64,000 bases of DNA, from positions 79,079 through 143,078 of the forward strand of contig NC_030989.1 in NCBI RefSeq assembly GCF_000149955.1, given 5' to 3'. Position 1 is the stretch's first letter. Every line of letters starts with the position of its first letter. Shown here in pieces: positions 22,325 to 34,262 of the stretch. Both the position numbers and the translations under genes were made by a program. Below the pieces are notes generated by a model. It saw only the letters and a program-made list of their open reading frames with translations. It was not told the DNA's origin and did not search any database. Source of the DNA: Fusarium oxysporum f. sp. lycopersici 4287 (lineage: Eukaryota > Ascomycota > Sordariomycetes > Hypocreales > Nectriaceae).

Positions 22325-23900
22325 TCACAACTTTACAATGCACCTGTGCCCTTTCGGTGCAATCAAGAACCTATTCTCCATCTCCATCATTTCATCAGCC
22401 ATCTCTGGGCTTAGTGTGGCGCTACGGCATTCACGGAAGAATAGCGCAGCACCAAGTCGCAGCTCCATCCAAGCCAAGTGTAGACCGATACAAATTCGTG
22501 ATCCAGCGCCAAATGGAGATAAAGCAGTCTTTTGCGCCCCTGTCAGCGTAGATTTGTCCATGAAACGATAACCATTGAACCTTGTTGAACTGTCAGCGTG
22601 GAACTTTTCAAGTAAGCCAGTTTGATCATACCTCTGTGCATCGTCAAAGATGTTTTCGTTGCGGTGCAATGTGAACGCTTGAGTGCTGACAACAGTACCG
22701 GGAGGGATGTAATGACCGCACACGTCAAGGCCTTTTCCAGGCACGACACGTGGAAGAGCACCAGGAGCTGCACCATACAGACGGAGTGTCTCCTCAATGA
22801 CACTGTTAAGAAGCGGAGCACTCTTGAGCTCGTCAAAGGATAGCTCATCACTGAGTTCTGATATCTCACGCTCCAATTCAGCTTGAAGCTGGGGTTGCTT
22901 GAGAACGGCCCAGATGAGATACGTCAAAGTCACAGCCGTCGTGTCCGATCCAGCGACGATGAGATTGCCCGCTTCCTGCTGTACACTTAACAATGAGAGA
23001 TTCGTCTTATCCTGGCTATCGGATTCAGCAAGCATTTGACTAAACAAATTCGCCTTGCTAAAGCCGTCCCCTGCGCTCTGCATATTCTGGACAGCTATAG
23101 CGCCATGATCAAAGACGACGTTGTCGGCATTTAGTAACTTCTTCAACCCTTGGAAAGGTAGACGCTGGAGAAGTGGATAGATCCATGAGAGTTCGGCACG
23201 AATGCCGCTCATAAGAAGCGCCGACTGGATCGCATCGATGTAAGGCGTTTGCTGGAGTCGGTTAGTCCCAGGGCTTGTTAGACTGAGACGGAGACGACAT
23301 AGTTACCTTGCCAAGCTCCAGCATTCGAAATGATTCTCCAAATGAAAGATGAGCGATCACATCTGTCGCCATAAGAGTCCACCACTTGAACACATCCGCC
23401 CCAGCACCTTGAGCGTCTCGCTTTATGTTGTTTACCGCAAGCTCAGTCTTCTGTCGGATTTCCGACTCCCAATTGGTTAACAACGAGCTGACACTGAAAG
23501 CACGAGCAAACAACCGTCTTCGAGCAGCGTGCTGATGAGGGTCTCTCATTACAAAGATGCCTGGTTCTCGGTTGGGAGTTATGCCATCGTACCAAGCCGA
23601 CTTGAGAAAGCCAGAACCAATTTTGTGGATTTTTGAAAACGCTTCTAGGTCGCTCACGGCAACCTCGCCTGGCGAAACGCGTACGACTGGGCCATAATGC
23701 TGGTGCAATGAGTGTATGTAATGAACGCGGTTGCCAGCGAGAATCTGCCATTTGAGGACGAGGTGAGTGAAATGAGTGTACCAAGGCCCAGGCAAGCCGC
23801 GGAGAGGAGACTTGAAGGCGTTGACCAAGGCATAGAGGACTATGCCGATGAGAAAGACGCCGGCCAGCAATGGCATACTGAGATAATTCGCGATATACAT
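22325..23900 (-). CDS. cytochrome P450 monooxygenase
   Basis: Exons 23900-23307, 23251-22632 and 22580-22325 give 489 residues. An N-terminal membrane anchor (about residues 5-28) is followed by the proline-rich hinge LRGLPGPWY. The I-helix reads AGSDTTAVTLTYL, the K-helix ExxR is EETLR, and the heme ligand is in FGAGSRICIG. The second intron (22581-22631) is 51 bp and has no stop, so it looks like coding sequence. Removing it restores DDAQRFNGYRF, the normal PERF-like spacing. The text SKLTxxQKTAxSPFGAGSRxCIGxHLAWMELRLxAALFFRE resembles P450s of fungal secondary metabolism such as the trichothecene-type group (from memory). Substrate unknown. All key motifs present, so functional. Confidence 0.88.
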
Positions 23901-24940
23901 AGCTGCTTCGGTCCACGAAAGATAAGTCTGGGTTCCTGTCGAGCCGTTGGAGGTGTCAACTTCTTATAGCTCCAGCATTTCATCAACATCTTCCCCGTGG
24001 GGTACCGGGGCCTAGTGCAGCGGGGTATCGGAACAGATGGGGCATCGAAATCGGGGTTAGACTATCGGAATAGTGGGGGTCACTTAGCCGACGGATTTCT
24101 TCAAAATACCGAGACAGCTCCGTCAGTGCTCCAGAATATCATTGTCGTGATTGGATATTTATTTCTAAAGTGGTTTCCATTACCCAGAGGACCTTGCAGT
24201 AGTGGTGTTCTGGTTGGATGAACTGAGTGGAACAGAACCTAGTTCGAACCCCTCTGTCCACAACCCGATGGCCCAAATCTCTCCGCACAATCCGGTCAAG
24301 CTGATGAGAGGTTAGTATCTGAACGACAAGGTATGATCTGAATTTAATTTCAAGTTTCATTGGAGTCTACCGAGCCTTCTTATATATGATAAATTCTCTA
24401 TAATATAGATCCGCAGCCTAAGACTACATTCGTGACCAACAGCCCCAGACTCTCACTGCTTATTTAATATTAGTTATTCTGGAACACTTTTGGGCGGAAG
24501 CTTTGGTTATAGAAAAGAACATCTTATCCTTTATAGTCTTAGCACATCCTTATTTCGCCAAGGGTTGAGAAGGGAGAGGAAAGAGCGATTAAATATGCAG
24601 GTATCACTGCTAACCTTGGCCCCCAATATTGCCAAGCTTGGTGTATAGAGAATCTGACTTAGCAGAGCTGAACGTACTTGCTCATCTGCTAATAGCATTT
24701 ATTCTAACACCACATCGTCTCAGTGGCTTCAAGCAGGAAATATAAAAGGCCTACAACCTGCAATGTGAGTCAATACAGCTCCGCCGCCTCTTAAAAATTG
24801 CAGTTGCAGATTGGTCAGTGTTAATCATCGAGTGCAATGCGCTGGCTTGTCTCACCCAAATTTTTAGAGCCTCGTGCGGCTGAACTCAGGTCTCATTTCA
24901 AGCAGAAGTATATCTGGATTATGTAATTCCCCATCTCGAC
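23901..24940. other. intergenic
   Basis: About 1 kb without a gene. The first 200 bp upstream of the P450 are GC-rich, with several CCCCGTGGGG/ACCGGGG-like palindromic stretches around 23990-24060, possible Zn-cluster factor sites. The remainder is unremarkable. Confidence 0.35.
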
Positions 24941-26767
24941 ATGTCCCGTACTTGTTCTCTCTATGCCAGTATGTCTGGTCCTATGAAAACTTTCAGAGAC
25001 TCGAGGTTCTATACAGCAGTCCCCTTACAAACGGTCCAGCCTATATCCACTCAAGCGCTTGGTGAGCCAGCCGCAAGGATATTTATAAATCTTCTCGACT
25101 TTTCGGCTACCCTTGTTTCAGTTGGATGTTTCGCCGCTGCCGCACTGGTTATTAACCCAAACCAGTATGCTGCCAGATTGGGATTTTATAATCAAATTAT
25201 TATATTAGGCTTTCTGATCTCATTGCAGTCGATATGTTTACAGTGCATCTTCCCCTTTGCGTTGACTCTGATGAATGCAAAATTTGGAATCTTCACTCTG
25301 CAGGATATCGAGGGTCTGCTCCGCTCGTCGCCATTCACAAGCCGTGTCGGGTGAATATGGCGGCTAATTATTATACTCCTCAAGGTTCTACCTATTGCCT
25401 TGTGCATTGGTTACAGACAGTTCACGGTGGGCTCAGCTTATTCCAGCGAAAAAGTCTCAGTCGGCACTTATGGTCCTACAGCCCCCCAGGACTCCAAAAC
25501 AATGTTGCAGAAAACATGCTGCACAACACCAGTGATTCCAAGATTAACGCTCTTTTCGCCAGCGCAACAATACCATTCATGGCACAGACCTCTGATGACG
25601 TGGCCTTTCCACTATATCTCGATGGTCAGCCGAAGCCCTTCGGCTTTAGCTCAATCTTGATATCCAATACCTCAGCAGCTGCAATCGACGCTCCGCTACC
25701 GAATCACTTCCTTGACCTTCAAAGAGACCTCAAAGCAGTAGAGGCTTATTTTCTTTCAGCAAATAAGTTAAGAGGCACTGTGGTCAATAATGATCCTACT
25801 ATCCAAGACGCGGCATATTGGAATTCAACATTCTCTATTACAAATCCCATGAGATTTGGTCTTGGGAATGGTTACTACTTTGCGGTGCTTCAACAGGGCG
25901 TTGCTGGCGACGACAGTGCCCGGTCATGGAACGGCTCCTGGGCACTTATTGGCACCATGGCGGAACAGGATATGGGAGGAGATCCCTACCCAGCCACAAA
26001 CAAGGATATGCCCTTTCAAAATGTCATTGAATGGATCAAAGATAGAGCTATGAGATTTGATGTCAAGAGACACAGTTGCTCAGCAAAATGGATAATCACC
26101 CGGAACTCAATTGAGTTACAAGAGGGTAAATGTGATCCCAAACCTCTTAGTATTTCCCATCAGCTCTACGACAACGGCCAATTTGCGCTCGCATCACACT
26201 TGATTGCAAGTCTGTCAGAGTACCTAAGTGAGTTTTCGTCGACAAGAAACTCATCACATTAGCTTGTGGCAACTCACACCTTCACCATGGCCATGACTTA
26301 ATTACCACTCTTGGATTGCGGCTAGCGAAGGCTTTATTCCAGTGCAAATAAATGGCCCATTATGGCGGCCCGAATATTCAATCCGCGGATGGTATAACGA
26401 GACATACAATGCGACCGAGTCTGTCTGGAAGTCAGTTCCATCCATGGAGCATAACCTTTGGCTATGCATTATCGTTGGCACCCAACCGGTGATGACCGTG
26501 CTAGCCATATGCGTGATCGCCTTTCTTTTCCGTGTCCCCATTTCACGAGATCTCGGCATTATATCTCTGTTGGCGGGCGCTGACCAAGATACTCTCAAAA
26601 TACTCAAGGGCGCTTCTTACAGTGGCAAACTGACGAAGCCCGTGCCTGTTAGAATTGATGTATCCCATAATGTGGATCGGGCCGGGACGAAGCTTGGATC
26701 TGTGCAGTATTATATTGGCGAATCAGGGACGCACGGGAGAATGCTGGGAGGATATATATACTCGTGA
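24941..26767 (+). pseudogene. broken multi-pass membrane protein gene
   Basis: Three reading frames carry one protein. Frame A (24941 onward) has two hydrophobic helices and ends at TGA 25352-25354. The same frame then continues as IWRLIIILLKVLPIALCIGY, a clear membrane helix, so the TGA most likely replaced Trp (TGG to TGA). Near 25480 the sense moves to another frame at a CCCCCC run. It continues as NMLHNTSDSKINALFASATI and a large extracellular-looking domain to 26262. A further exon before 26342 holds FIPVQINGPLWRPEYSIRGW, a final membrane helix and a cytoplasmic tail to 26767. At least one stop and one 1-bp shift make it non-functional unless the sequence has errors. No named family; similar membrane proteins are common in Fusarium-like genomes. 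Confidence 0.6.
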
Positions 26768-27250
26768 GGTAATATGAGAAACAACACAGTACCTCCACTA
26801 CTCTCAGTATATCGGGCAATCTGAGAGTTGTGCCCGACCTCTCTCCCATCTCTAATACGGTCATTCAAGGATACTAGAGCAGTCATAGACAGGTGGTGAG
26901 ACATTCTTCCATTAATCAGATTGCACCCAGAGATTACATATTTACATATCTCTTCTTTTGACACTCCCGATGCAAATAACAGCAAGTCTTTCTTACTCTA
27001 CATAACGTTCTATTAATAGCCATAAACGACATTGCATACAGGGTGGATCAAGATCGTATCTGAACCAATAGAGTAAAGCAATCTCCTCAGTCCCCGGTTA
27101 AATAATTTAAGTCCTACCAGCTACCTGAGGCATTAATGAATCCTTCCAACTATAACGGGGCTTTGTCGAGTTTGGGGTTTAGTTACTGTTGTATTTTAAC
27201 TACTGCTCCTAAACGCTTTACCACCTGGTCTTTACATACTTCACGGCGAT
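26768..27250. other. intergenic, promoter of the 27251 gene
   Basis: 483 bp between two membrane-protein genes on the same strand. No repeat or gene seen. Confidence 0.35.
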
Positions 27251-29179
27251 ATGGAGCGCCAGGCATTGACAAGGCCGGACCTTGAGAGTACGATAACTGA
27301 CGAGAACGAGCATCTGCTTTCCAGAGAAGACGAATCAGGTCAACACGGATCCTTACAACAATTCTCGAGACACGTAGACCAGAGTAGTCCTGATGCCTGC
27401 ACCGAAACGCATGAGCTTCAGCAATGGAGATCGACAATCAAGAACACCCAGATCGATGAAACCCAGATACTTCTAGAAGCAGAAACAGAAGATGCGGGGC
27501 TTACCTCACCTCTAGCACAAGAGTCCAACGTCAACAAGCCTCAACAGGAAGAGGTTTATCAGGTAGCTAGTACCCACAGCGAGCAAAACAACACGACTCC
27601 CCAAGATTACGATATCAATACCTCTACTCGTCTTCAGTGCATTATTGGCGTCTTCACAGGCTGTCTTCTCGCCCTCGCATGTATCGGGTCTGGTATTTAC
27701 GTCCTTGCAACAAAAAAGGAAAAGCTTGCTATGCATGTTAACATTGATACAACGGCAAGAGAGGTCCTATCGCTTGTTTTCAACATCATCCTCACGTTCT
27801 GCATTGATAGCATGGCTTTCATCCATTCGGTGTCATTAAGATGGGCTCTCTATAGCGAACATCAATTGGAGTTTAACACGAACCTTCGGCTTTTTACCAG
27901 CTCGACTAAGAGTGGACCTAATCGGTGGTACACTAATATCTTTAGCATGATCTGTTTGATTCTTTGCTACGGAGCTTCCAGTTACTTACTACTGCCCGAC
28001 TATGTGGACGAAGTATTCATAAACGGCCTGGCTCTCTTGATACTGGGCCTGGCTCTTCTGGGACACGCATCAGTTTCAACATGGTGTCTATGGACCTGCT
28101 CCGATTCTGTATCAACCTGGAGTTCTAATCCATTGAGCAATTGTCTGGCCGCTGTGCAAAACGGTATGCTTCAGCGACGCAATGGGAGGTGTATGCGATC
28201 CGTGCACGATCGGAACCCTTCATCACTGCAACTTTGTGCAGACATCGATACACAGCCAATTCGTCCTCGGCAGAAGCAAGAAAGCATGTACAAGCTGAAC
28301 AGGCTTATAAGAATAATTATTTGGCTACTCTGGATGCTGGCAGTACTGGCCATGATATGGATGTTTGCCATCTTGGGGCTAGACCTGGCATATGCAGCCG
28401 ATAATGGTGTTCATTGTCCGCCTGGTAAAGCCTCACTAAAATGGGAGGTGATGGCTCCAGGTAGTTGCAGCAGCAACATGGCGAGCCTCTCCATGTCCCC
28501 TTCTTCAAACCCCGAAGATTACAACAAATACCCGCTCCTCCAAGTCTTTCTGGGCCTGCTGTTCATCAGTGCAGTTCAAGCAACCCAGTCCATTGCTCTA
28601 CATTGTACCGAGCTGCTTGTCAACATTTCACGAGATGAAAATATGTGGCGGAATGCGTATGACAATAGCAGCAGGAACAGGAAAGGCCCAAAAGGGTCCT
28701 TGCTTGCAAGTGACTCGCTGAAGAACGCAATAAGCAGCTGGGAATATATCATCCTGAGCCTTTTCAAGTCTCTTCTGCACTGGAGTGTTGGTCAGGCTGT
28801 ACAGCCGAGCATTAGAGCAGGAATCGCAGGGGACATATCGACTATGGATCCGTCTTTGTTAAAGGAGGAAATGGGTGTGGTGGGTGTCACCTTTTATATG
28901 ACATATACTCGACTACTGCTTTATGCCGTCCTTGCTATACTGCTGGCTTCTTTTGCCACTTTTCTGGCACTGAGAAAGCGATCGGGACCTCAGCCTGCTA
29001 CTATGGGCCACTTGCAAACTATTGCAGACCTGGTTGACGATTGGACTCCAAGTGAGAACGGCCGTATTTATTGGGGAGACAAAGGGGAAAACTCAAGAAG
29101 TACAGTTCGTCATGCAGGGACAAGCTTTAAACTCAAGGCTCTGGGCCAGATCTCACTCAATGCTCTCTACGCTGGCTAG
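27251..29179 (+). CDS. multi-pass membrane protein, unknown function
   Basis: A single exon encodes 642 residues. The first about 125 residues are hydrophilic and acidic. Hydrophobic helices follow near residues 128-152 (LQCIIGVFTGCLLALACIGS), 172-195, 230-250, 258-285, 350-382, 425-445 and 550-580. The C-terminal about 70 residues are cytoplasmic-looking (RIYWGDKGENSRSTVRHAGT). The frame is intact. It sits just downstream of a broken membrane-protein gene of similar overall plan, with helices, a large loop, a terminal helix and a short tail. The two may be distant relatives or a former tandem pair. I recognise no transporter or channel signature. Confidence 0.65.
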   Translation: MERQALTRPDLESTITDENEHLLSREDESGQHGSLQQFSRHVDQSSPDACTETHELQQWRSTIKNTQIDETQILLEAETEDAGLTSPLAQESNVNKPQQEEVYQVASTHSEQNNTTPQDYDINTSTRLQCIIGVFTGCLLALACIGSGIYVLATKKEKLAMHVNIDTTAREVLSLVFNIILTFCIDSMAFIHSVSLRWALYSEHQLEFNTNLRLFTSSTKSGPNRWYTNIFSMICLILCYGASSYLLLPDYVDEVFINGLALLILGLALLGHASVSTWCLWTCSDSVSTWSSNPLSNCLAAVQNGMLQRRNGRCMRSVHDRNPSSLQLCADIDTQPIRPRQKQESMYKLNRLIRIIIWLLWMLAVLAMIWMFAILGLDLAYAADNGVHCPPGKASLKWEVMAPGSCSSNMASLSMSPSSNPEDYNKYPLLQVFLGLLFISAVQATQSIALHCTELLVNISRDENMWRNAYDNSSRNRKGPKGSLLASDSLKNAISSWEYIILSLFKSLLHWSVGQAVQPSIRAGIAGDISTMDPSLLKEEMGVVGVTFYMTYTRLLLYAVLAILLASFATFLALRKRSGPQPATMGHLQTIADLVDDWTPSENGRIYWGDKGENSRSTVRHAGTSFKLKALGQISLNALYAG

Positions 29180-29584
29180 CCTTTAAGTAGGATTATTTAT
29201 ATCTTGAATGAAGCTGAAGATATAACCCCCGGAATACCTCATGCACCTTAGCTTCTGACTTGGCCGGAATTCTGAACTTAGCCTGTTAATGTCACATACT
29301 TATTGCCTGTTGATTCCCCATGCTTATTCTCAAGGCTAAATAATAAACCGTGAGCCAAGGGCTGACTTCCCCGCTAATACTGTCAACTTAATAACCCATG
29401 CTACTTATTCTCTGCCTGTTGAGCCTGGTGATTTGTTTGCTGCATGTCTCTGTTCTTCTTTCACCGCAATGCATTAATAGGCGTAATATCATTTGTTTCC
29501 TTTTAAATACACTGGGTTTCATGAAAGTCTCACCAAACATAGACCCCAGACCGCATTCAGGACCAGTAACCTCTGATTCTCTTC
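29180..29584. other. intergenic with a partial copy of the neighbouring lipase gene
   Basis: Holds a 50-bp stretch (29231-29280) about 80 percent identical to 29731-29780 inside the PAF-acetylhydrolase-like gene; see the repeat entry. Otherwise no gene. Confidence 0.45.
29231..29280. repeat. degenerate direct repeat of an internal piece of the lipase gene
   Basis: Matches 29731-29780 in the same orientation, with 10 mismatches in 50, most of them transitions. The core TTAGCTTCTGACTTGG is identical. It is likely the remains of a partial 3' duplication of the lipase gene. Confidence 0.6.
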
Positions 29585-30788
29585 TTATGCAAGATCGCGC
29601 TGAAGAACGTGAATTCCATCCCTCTTGCCAATAGCATTGAGCTTCTTGGCTTCTTTCTTAAACACCAAGTCCAGAAATCCAACCATAATCTCATTCGCCG
29701 CCTTCTCAACGTTTCTTCCACTAAGGGTCCCAAATACCTCATGGACATTAGCTTCTGACTTGGCTGGAATCTTAAACTCGGTCAAGAGCAACGGAACATC
29801 TGTAAATGCATAGTGACGTGTGTGCTTCACCACCATCTCCATCTTAGCAGCATCAATCTTGTCGTAGAATGCATTCCAGCCAGGAACTGGATCAGGCGCT
29901 GTCATGTTTGTTCCAACGAGTATATATGGCGTGCACTTCAAGCCTTCTTCAACTACAGATCCATACATGGGACCGTCAAAGTTGAGACCTCCTATGACAC
30001 GGCGATCGCGCTGGGCTGTGACGGCAGCAGTTGATCCACCAAAGGAGTGACCGTACACGGCAACTTTGTGAGGGTCAAAGGTACCAGGGAAGTCACCGAA
30101 GACCTGCTTCACGAGCGTGGAATTGCAGAGTTGCGAGATAACAAAGGACTCATCTTTAGTTCGGACCTAATAGTCAAAGTTATTAATGTCCTTGCAGTGT
30201 GAAGTTTAATGGGGGGCTTACCTTGAGCTGTCGATATGTCGAGTTCATGTTATCCGGAAACTCAGCAGCAGTTGCAGCAGTTCCATCAGGAAACTCAACC
30301 ACAAAGGCTTCATAGGTGTGGTCCACAGTAAGAATGATGTATCCAAGACTTGCAAGCGACCTCGCCATGGCCCCATACACAAGCCTTGAACCTTGGTAAC
30401 CTGGTGAGAAAAGCGCGACGGGGTATTCCTTCTTCGGCTTATGAAATCTCTTTTGCTTGACACTTGAGATATTGCACACCTTCATCTCAAAATCCTTAAC
30501 GATGTTTTCCGGGAGGCCAAGAGTTCCGGCCACCTTGCCATAGGCCTCTGCAGTAAGGGCAGGCACATATGGAACAACTTCATCTTTACAGCCGTATTGG
30601 GCGTCGATAGGAAGGTAGGCCGAGACCATGATACGGCGCTTGGTGTTGGGCTTGGGTGCAAATGTGTCGACACGGTTTATGTCGATCAGCTCGAAGTTTT
30701 TAACGGCGACATCAAAGGGGCCTGGGGGAGGGGGGACAAGCAGGGCTTGTGAAGCCTTGAGAAAGGTGAGTAGGGCGAGAGGACGCAT
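29585..30788 (-). CDS. secreted PAF-acetylhydrolase-like lipase
   Basis: Exons 30788-30222 and 30166-29585, split by a 55-bp GTAAGC...TTAG intron, give 382 residues. A signal peptide (about residues 1-17, MRPLALLTFLKASQALL) supports the start at 30788; an upstream in-frame Met at 30890 would add 34 residues and bury it. The nucleophile elbow is GHSFGG with Ser230. Preceding sense includes VALFSPGYQGSRLVYGAMAR and ILTVDHTYEAFVVEFPDG, as in the PAF-AH/lipase alpha-beta hydrolase family. A candidate catalytic His lies in KHTRHYAFTD near residue 320. It should hydrolyse short acyl esters of phospholipids or similar substrates outside the cell. Frame intact. Confidence 0.85.
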
Positions 30789-31773
30789 TTTTTGTCCTTG
30801 AGGAATCGAAGATATTGTTGAATACCAAGACAAGAAAAGGCAAACAAACGCGGCTATAATTTCGGTATTTATAGGGCGCACAGTCACCATCCAAATCTAA
30901 TGTCGTGTGTGAAGCTAAAGACCGAATTCGGTTCTACAACGCGCTTAATCTAAAAAAAAGACATTGAAGCCACGACACAATGCTCAGCCACGACTGAAAC
31001 CTGTAATTAAGTCGCATCGAAATCCCTTGAAATGCTAAAAGCTATCATGCAGTATTTCAATGACGAAATATTCAAGACCGAGCAATTTAAAAAAGGCCCA
31101 CGTTTGCTGATCCCGCTCGGTCTTTGAGTTTAGGGTAACATAGCGTGATCCTTATCGATAGCGAAACAGGGGCAAAGACCGAGCTGCGAGGATTGACCAA
31201 TGACCGCTCCTCCACTGGAGTAAGCTTACTTTCCCCTTCCAGCACTTACGTACCGCTCAGCTTGGTCTGAGCCACGTTTGCAACAGATGAATGGTGACAT
31301 CACGAGCCGATTAGCCGCTGTGAATTTCCATCAGGCAATTGCTCGTATTCTATCACGGTTTTCGTAACGCATAACCACGGTGGAATTCGTCGCGCCCTAT
31401 GGATGCCGTCGTCTGGCCCCTGAGTGGTCGCCTAAGCCTTGGCAACCACGCAGCCAATTTCAACCTAAGCAATCCAGTAAATAAGTCACGACCTTGCTTA
31501 AAATGAGTCCTTGCAGTGATTTAAATCATCACAGGGCGTAGCAAAATTCACGGCTCCAAAAGACACTTAGCATTGTTCTGGTAATAATCACGCGAAATTA
31601 ACCAGTAGCGAGGCCTGCCAAGAGCGCCTCACCGTCATGGGCCTTGGCGTATTTCAGCTTCAGAAATCATCGTGAATCAAACAGACAAAGCCACGAGCAG
31701 ATTATAAAACTGCATCTTGGATCGTGAATCTATAACTTGAAGCCGTGAAACTGTCTCTCTATCCTCTATTACC
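30789..31773. other. divergent promoter interval
   Basis: 985 bp between the lipase (minus) and the GFA-type gene (plus). I see repeated GACCGAG-like words (about 31078, 31180) and a few TTATCGATAG-like sites, but not the 20-bp cluster element. No gene. Confidence 0.4.
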
Positions 31774-32508
31774 ATGCCGCTTCCCAACGAGCCTGTCAAA
31801 GTCACCGGTGGCTGCTCTTGCGGCGCGATCCGCTATCGAATAAACGTTCCCGCACTGGACGATCGTCCATTGAACCCTTTCGCCCCTCCGGCCTGCGGTA
31901 TCAAACTGCCAGGCGCCATAACATGCCACTGCAATGACTGCCGCAGATCAACCGGCTCGTTCCTTGCGACAGGCATTCTCGATATTCCAGCACCCATGCT
32001 CACCGTCTCCGCCATGTCACCCTCATCTGAAACCGATGTCATATCTGGTCGCGTTCTGGATGTCCTTGCGGACGACTATGATGCGGAAAAGGCCGATGCA
32101 GATCGTCCCCCGTACGTCCCAGCCATGGATAACCTCCGCGCAACAGGCGAAACCAAAACGTGGCTGCGCTTCTTCCACTCCGTTAAATGCAGTCTAGATG
32201 TATCCCGAAGCTTCTGCGGTCGTTGCGGAACGCAGCTGTGCTTCCACTTCAAACTGGAACCGGAATACTGCGCTGATGGGAAGTTACCTGACGGATGGCG
32301 TGACTCTTTTCACTTGTACCTTGGGACTCTGGATCGCGAGTTTCTTGAGAAAGATTGGTTCAATCCTGATAGTGAAGTGAACTTCAAGCATGGAACACCT
32401 CTCAGTCGATGTGTTTCTGCAACGGCCAAGGGCTTGAAGGACTTGCCCAAGATGCAGGAGTTTGATGGTCAGGCTACTGAGGAAGAGTTGGCGACCTTGA
32501 GAACTTAG
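31774..32508 (+). CDS. GFA/CENP-V-domain zinc protein
   Basis: A single exon encodes 244 residues. The zinc-binding pattern of glutathione-dependent formaldehyde-activating (Gfa) proteins is complete: GGCSCGAIRYRI near residue 13, CHCNDCRRSTGS near residue 50, and FCGRCGTQLCFH near residue 150. Family members form a small mixed-beta fold binding two zinc ions. Glutathione-formaldehyde chemistry was proposed for the founder, but most fungal members have no known substrate. It lies at the left edge of the proposed catabolic cluster but lacks the shared promoter element, so membership is uncertain. Frame intact. Confidence 0.85.
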   Translation: MPLPNEPVKVTGGCSCGAIRYRINVPALDDRPLNPFAPPACGIKLPGAITCHCNDCRRSTGSFLATGILDIPAPMLTVSAMSPSSETDVISGRVLDVLADDYDAEKADADRPPYVPAMDNLRATGETKTWLRFFHSVKCSLDVSRSFCGRCGTQLCFHFKLEPEYCADGKLPDGWRDSFHLYLGTLDREFLEKDWFNPDSEVNFKHGTPLSRCVSATAKGLKDLPKMQEFDGQATEEELATLRT

Positions 32509-32617
32509 TACGGCTGTGAAAGATAGTGAGAGTTGGCTTAAAATTTTGCAAAGTAAATGGCATTACTAAAAGACATTAAGATAGCTACTTCGAAGTGTCA
32601 AGAGTTACATCTCTCCA

Positions 32618-34262
32618 CTAGTTCTCCTTATGTTCAACCTCAACTACACCCCCCTTCTCGTTCGCGTCCATTCGACCCACGTAATTATCCGTATCAGCCT
32701 GCTGTAGATCTGTGACATAGCGTTTGAACTTCCATGCCAATATCCTCTTCTCAAACAGCTCATCCAGCTGCTCCAAGCTTCGGCCTTTAGTTTCCGGAAT
32801 AAAGAAGTACGTAAAGACAGCCAAGATTAAGTTACTACCAGCCCAGATATAACAATACTTGGGACCCCAGTTGAGTGCCTCAGGGTTGATGAAGTACGGC
32901 GTACAGTACGAGCACAACCATGAAGCCAAGAAGCTTGCACCCTGGGAAAAGCCTACTGTCTGTGCTCGCAGTCGCTGAGAAGGAATCTCAGTCTGCAGGG
33001 CCCATAGTACAGGACCTTGGCCAATACCATAAACCCAGGTGAAGACGATGCTCAACCCAACAAGAACCTTCCCAGCAGTTGGTGACCCCGCGGGAGAAAC
33101 GGTGTAGGCAACTGCCATGCCCAGCATCAAACCTGAGTTGAGAAGGGAGGTACCAAGCAGAAGATGTCGACGGTTGAAGAAGCGCACAGCGGGGAAAGAG
33201 AGCATATTTCCCGTGAGGGCGATGGCGAGAGATACCATGACCCACTTGAATGGTGAACCAATTCGTGCCTGAACAAAGAAGAAGACTGAGAAGGCTGAGA
33301 TGAAGTAGATACCAGTACTAGCTTGGCCAACAGCTGTCGCAATGCTGAGAAGAGTGCGTCGCAAGTCGGTGCTGCGGAAAGCGTCAAGCAGCTGAGTAGT
33401 GGAACGCATCTCAGTCTCTTCCAGCCAAGCATTCTTCATAATCATGATGTCCTCACGAATTCTTTCATCATCGGTTATACCCCGTAGCTTTCGAATTGCA
33501 GCCTCGGCCTTATCGTCCTGACCCTTGGAGATGTAATAGCGAGGAGTCTCTGGTAGGAATATCAGTCCTACGGACATCATGACTGGAACAACAAACATGA
33601 CCGCAAGAGGTATCTGGTATGACAGGCGACTGAGCATGCCCTGAGTTCCGTTGTCGACGGCAATGCCGACAAGAGCACCGATATTAATCTGCAAGACGAC
33701 CAAGCCAATAGCCGCACCTCGAAGATACGCTGGTGTCGACTCTCCGATATAGACCGCCGAAAAGGTACTGTAGAAGCCGTTGGAGAATCCAAGCATGATA
33801 CGACCGAAGTATAATGCAGCGAGATGCGTGCTTCCCATTTGTGCAGCGACTGAGACTACGCCAAAAAGCGAAGCGATCCAGAGACCAACTCGAGGGCTGA
33901 TGAAACGACCAAAGTTGAAGATAAGTATGCATGCTGCCAGAGCACCGAGACTGATTAGACTCTGCAGAAGGGTCTGGACTTTGGTGGTGATGTTGTAACC
34001 GATTGGGTTCGTGGGCTGTTCAGAGTCACTGTCAGAGTCATCCATTCATTCAAGTGGAGGGAAGCTGGCTGGAGAATACACTTACATCAACATAACCGAA
34101 GACGATGAGAAAGCCCGGCATGGATTGGAAGCCAGAGACAGCAGCTGAATCAAATCCATATTGAAACTGAGCCAAGGCAATAAAGAAGCAAATGGCGATC
34201 AATCGCTTCTCGCTCCATAACGAATTGAGTTGAACCCTAGCAGAGGGCTGTTGTGCCTCCAT
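32618..34262 (-). CDS. MFS sugar-type transporter
   Basis: Exons 34262-34086 and 34015-32618 (70-bp intron, GTAAGT...ACAG) give 524 residues. Sugar-porter signatures are FQYGFDSAAVSGFQSMPGF in helix 1, FGRIMLGFSNGFYS, FLPETPRYYISKG, and at the C-terminal end FIPETKGRSLEQLDELFEK. Twelve membrane segments are expected, at the plasma membrane. Fungal members of this group carry hexoses, disaccharides, quinate or glycosylated phenolics. Position beside stilbene-type catabolic genes makes a sugar-linked or phenolic substrate worth testing. It shares a 518-bp divergent promoter with the SnoaL-like gene and the 20-bp element at 34539-34558, 276 bp upstream of its start. Confidence 0.88.
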
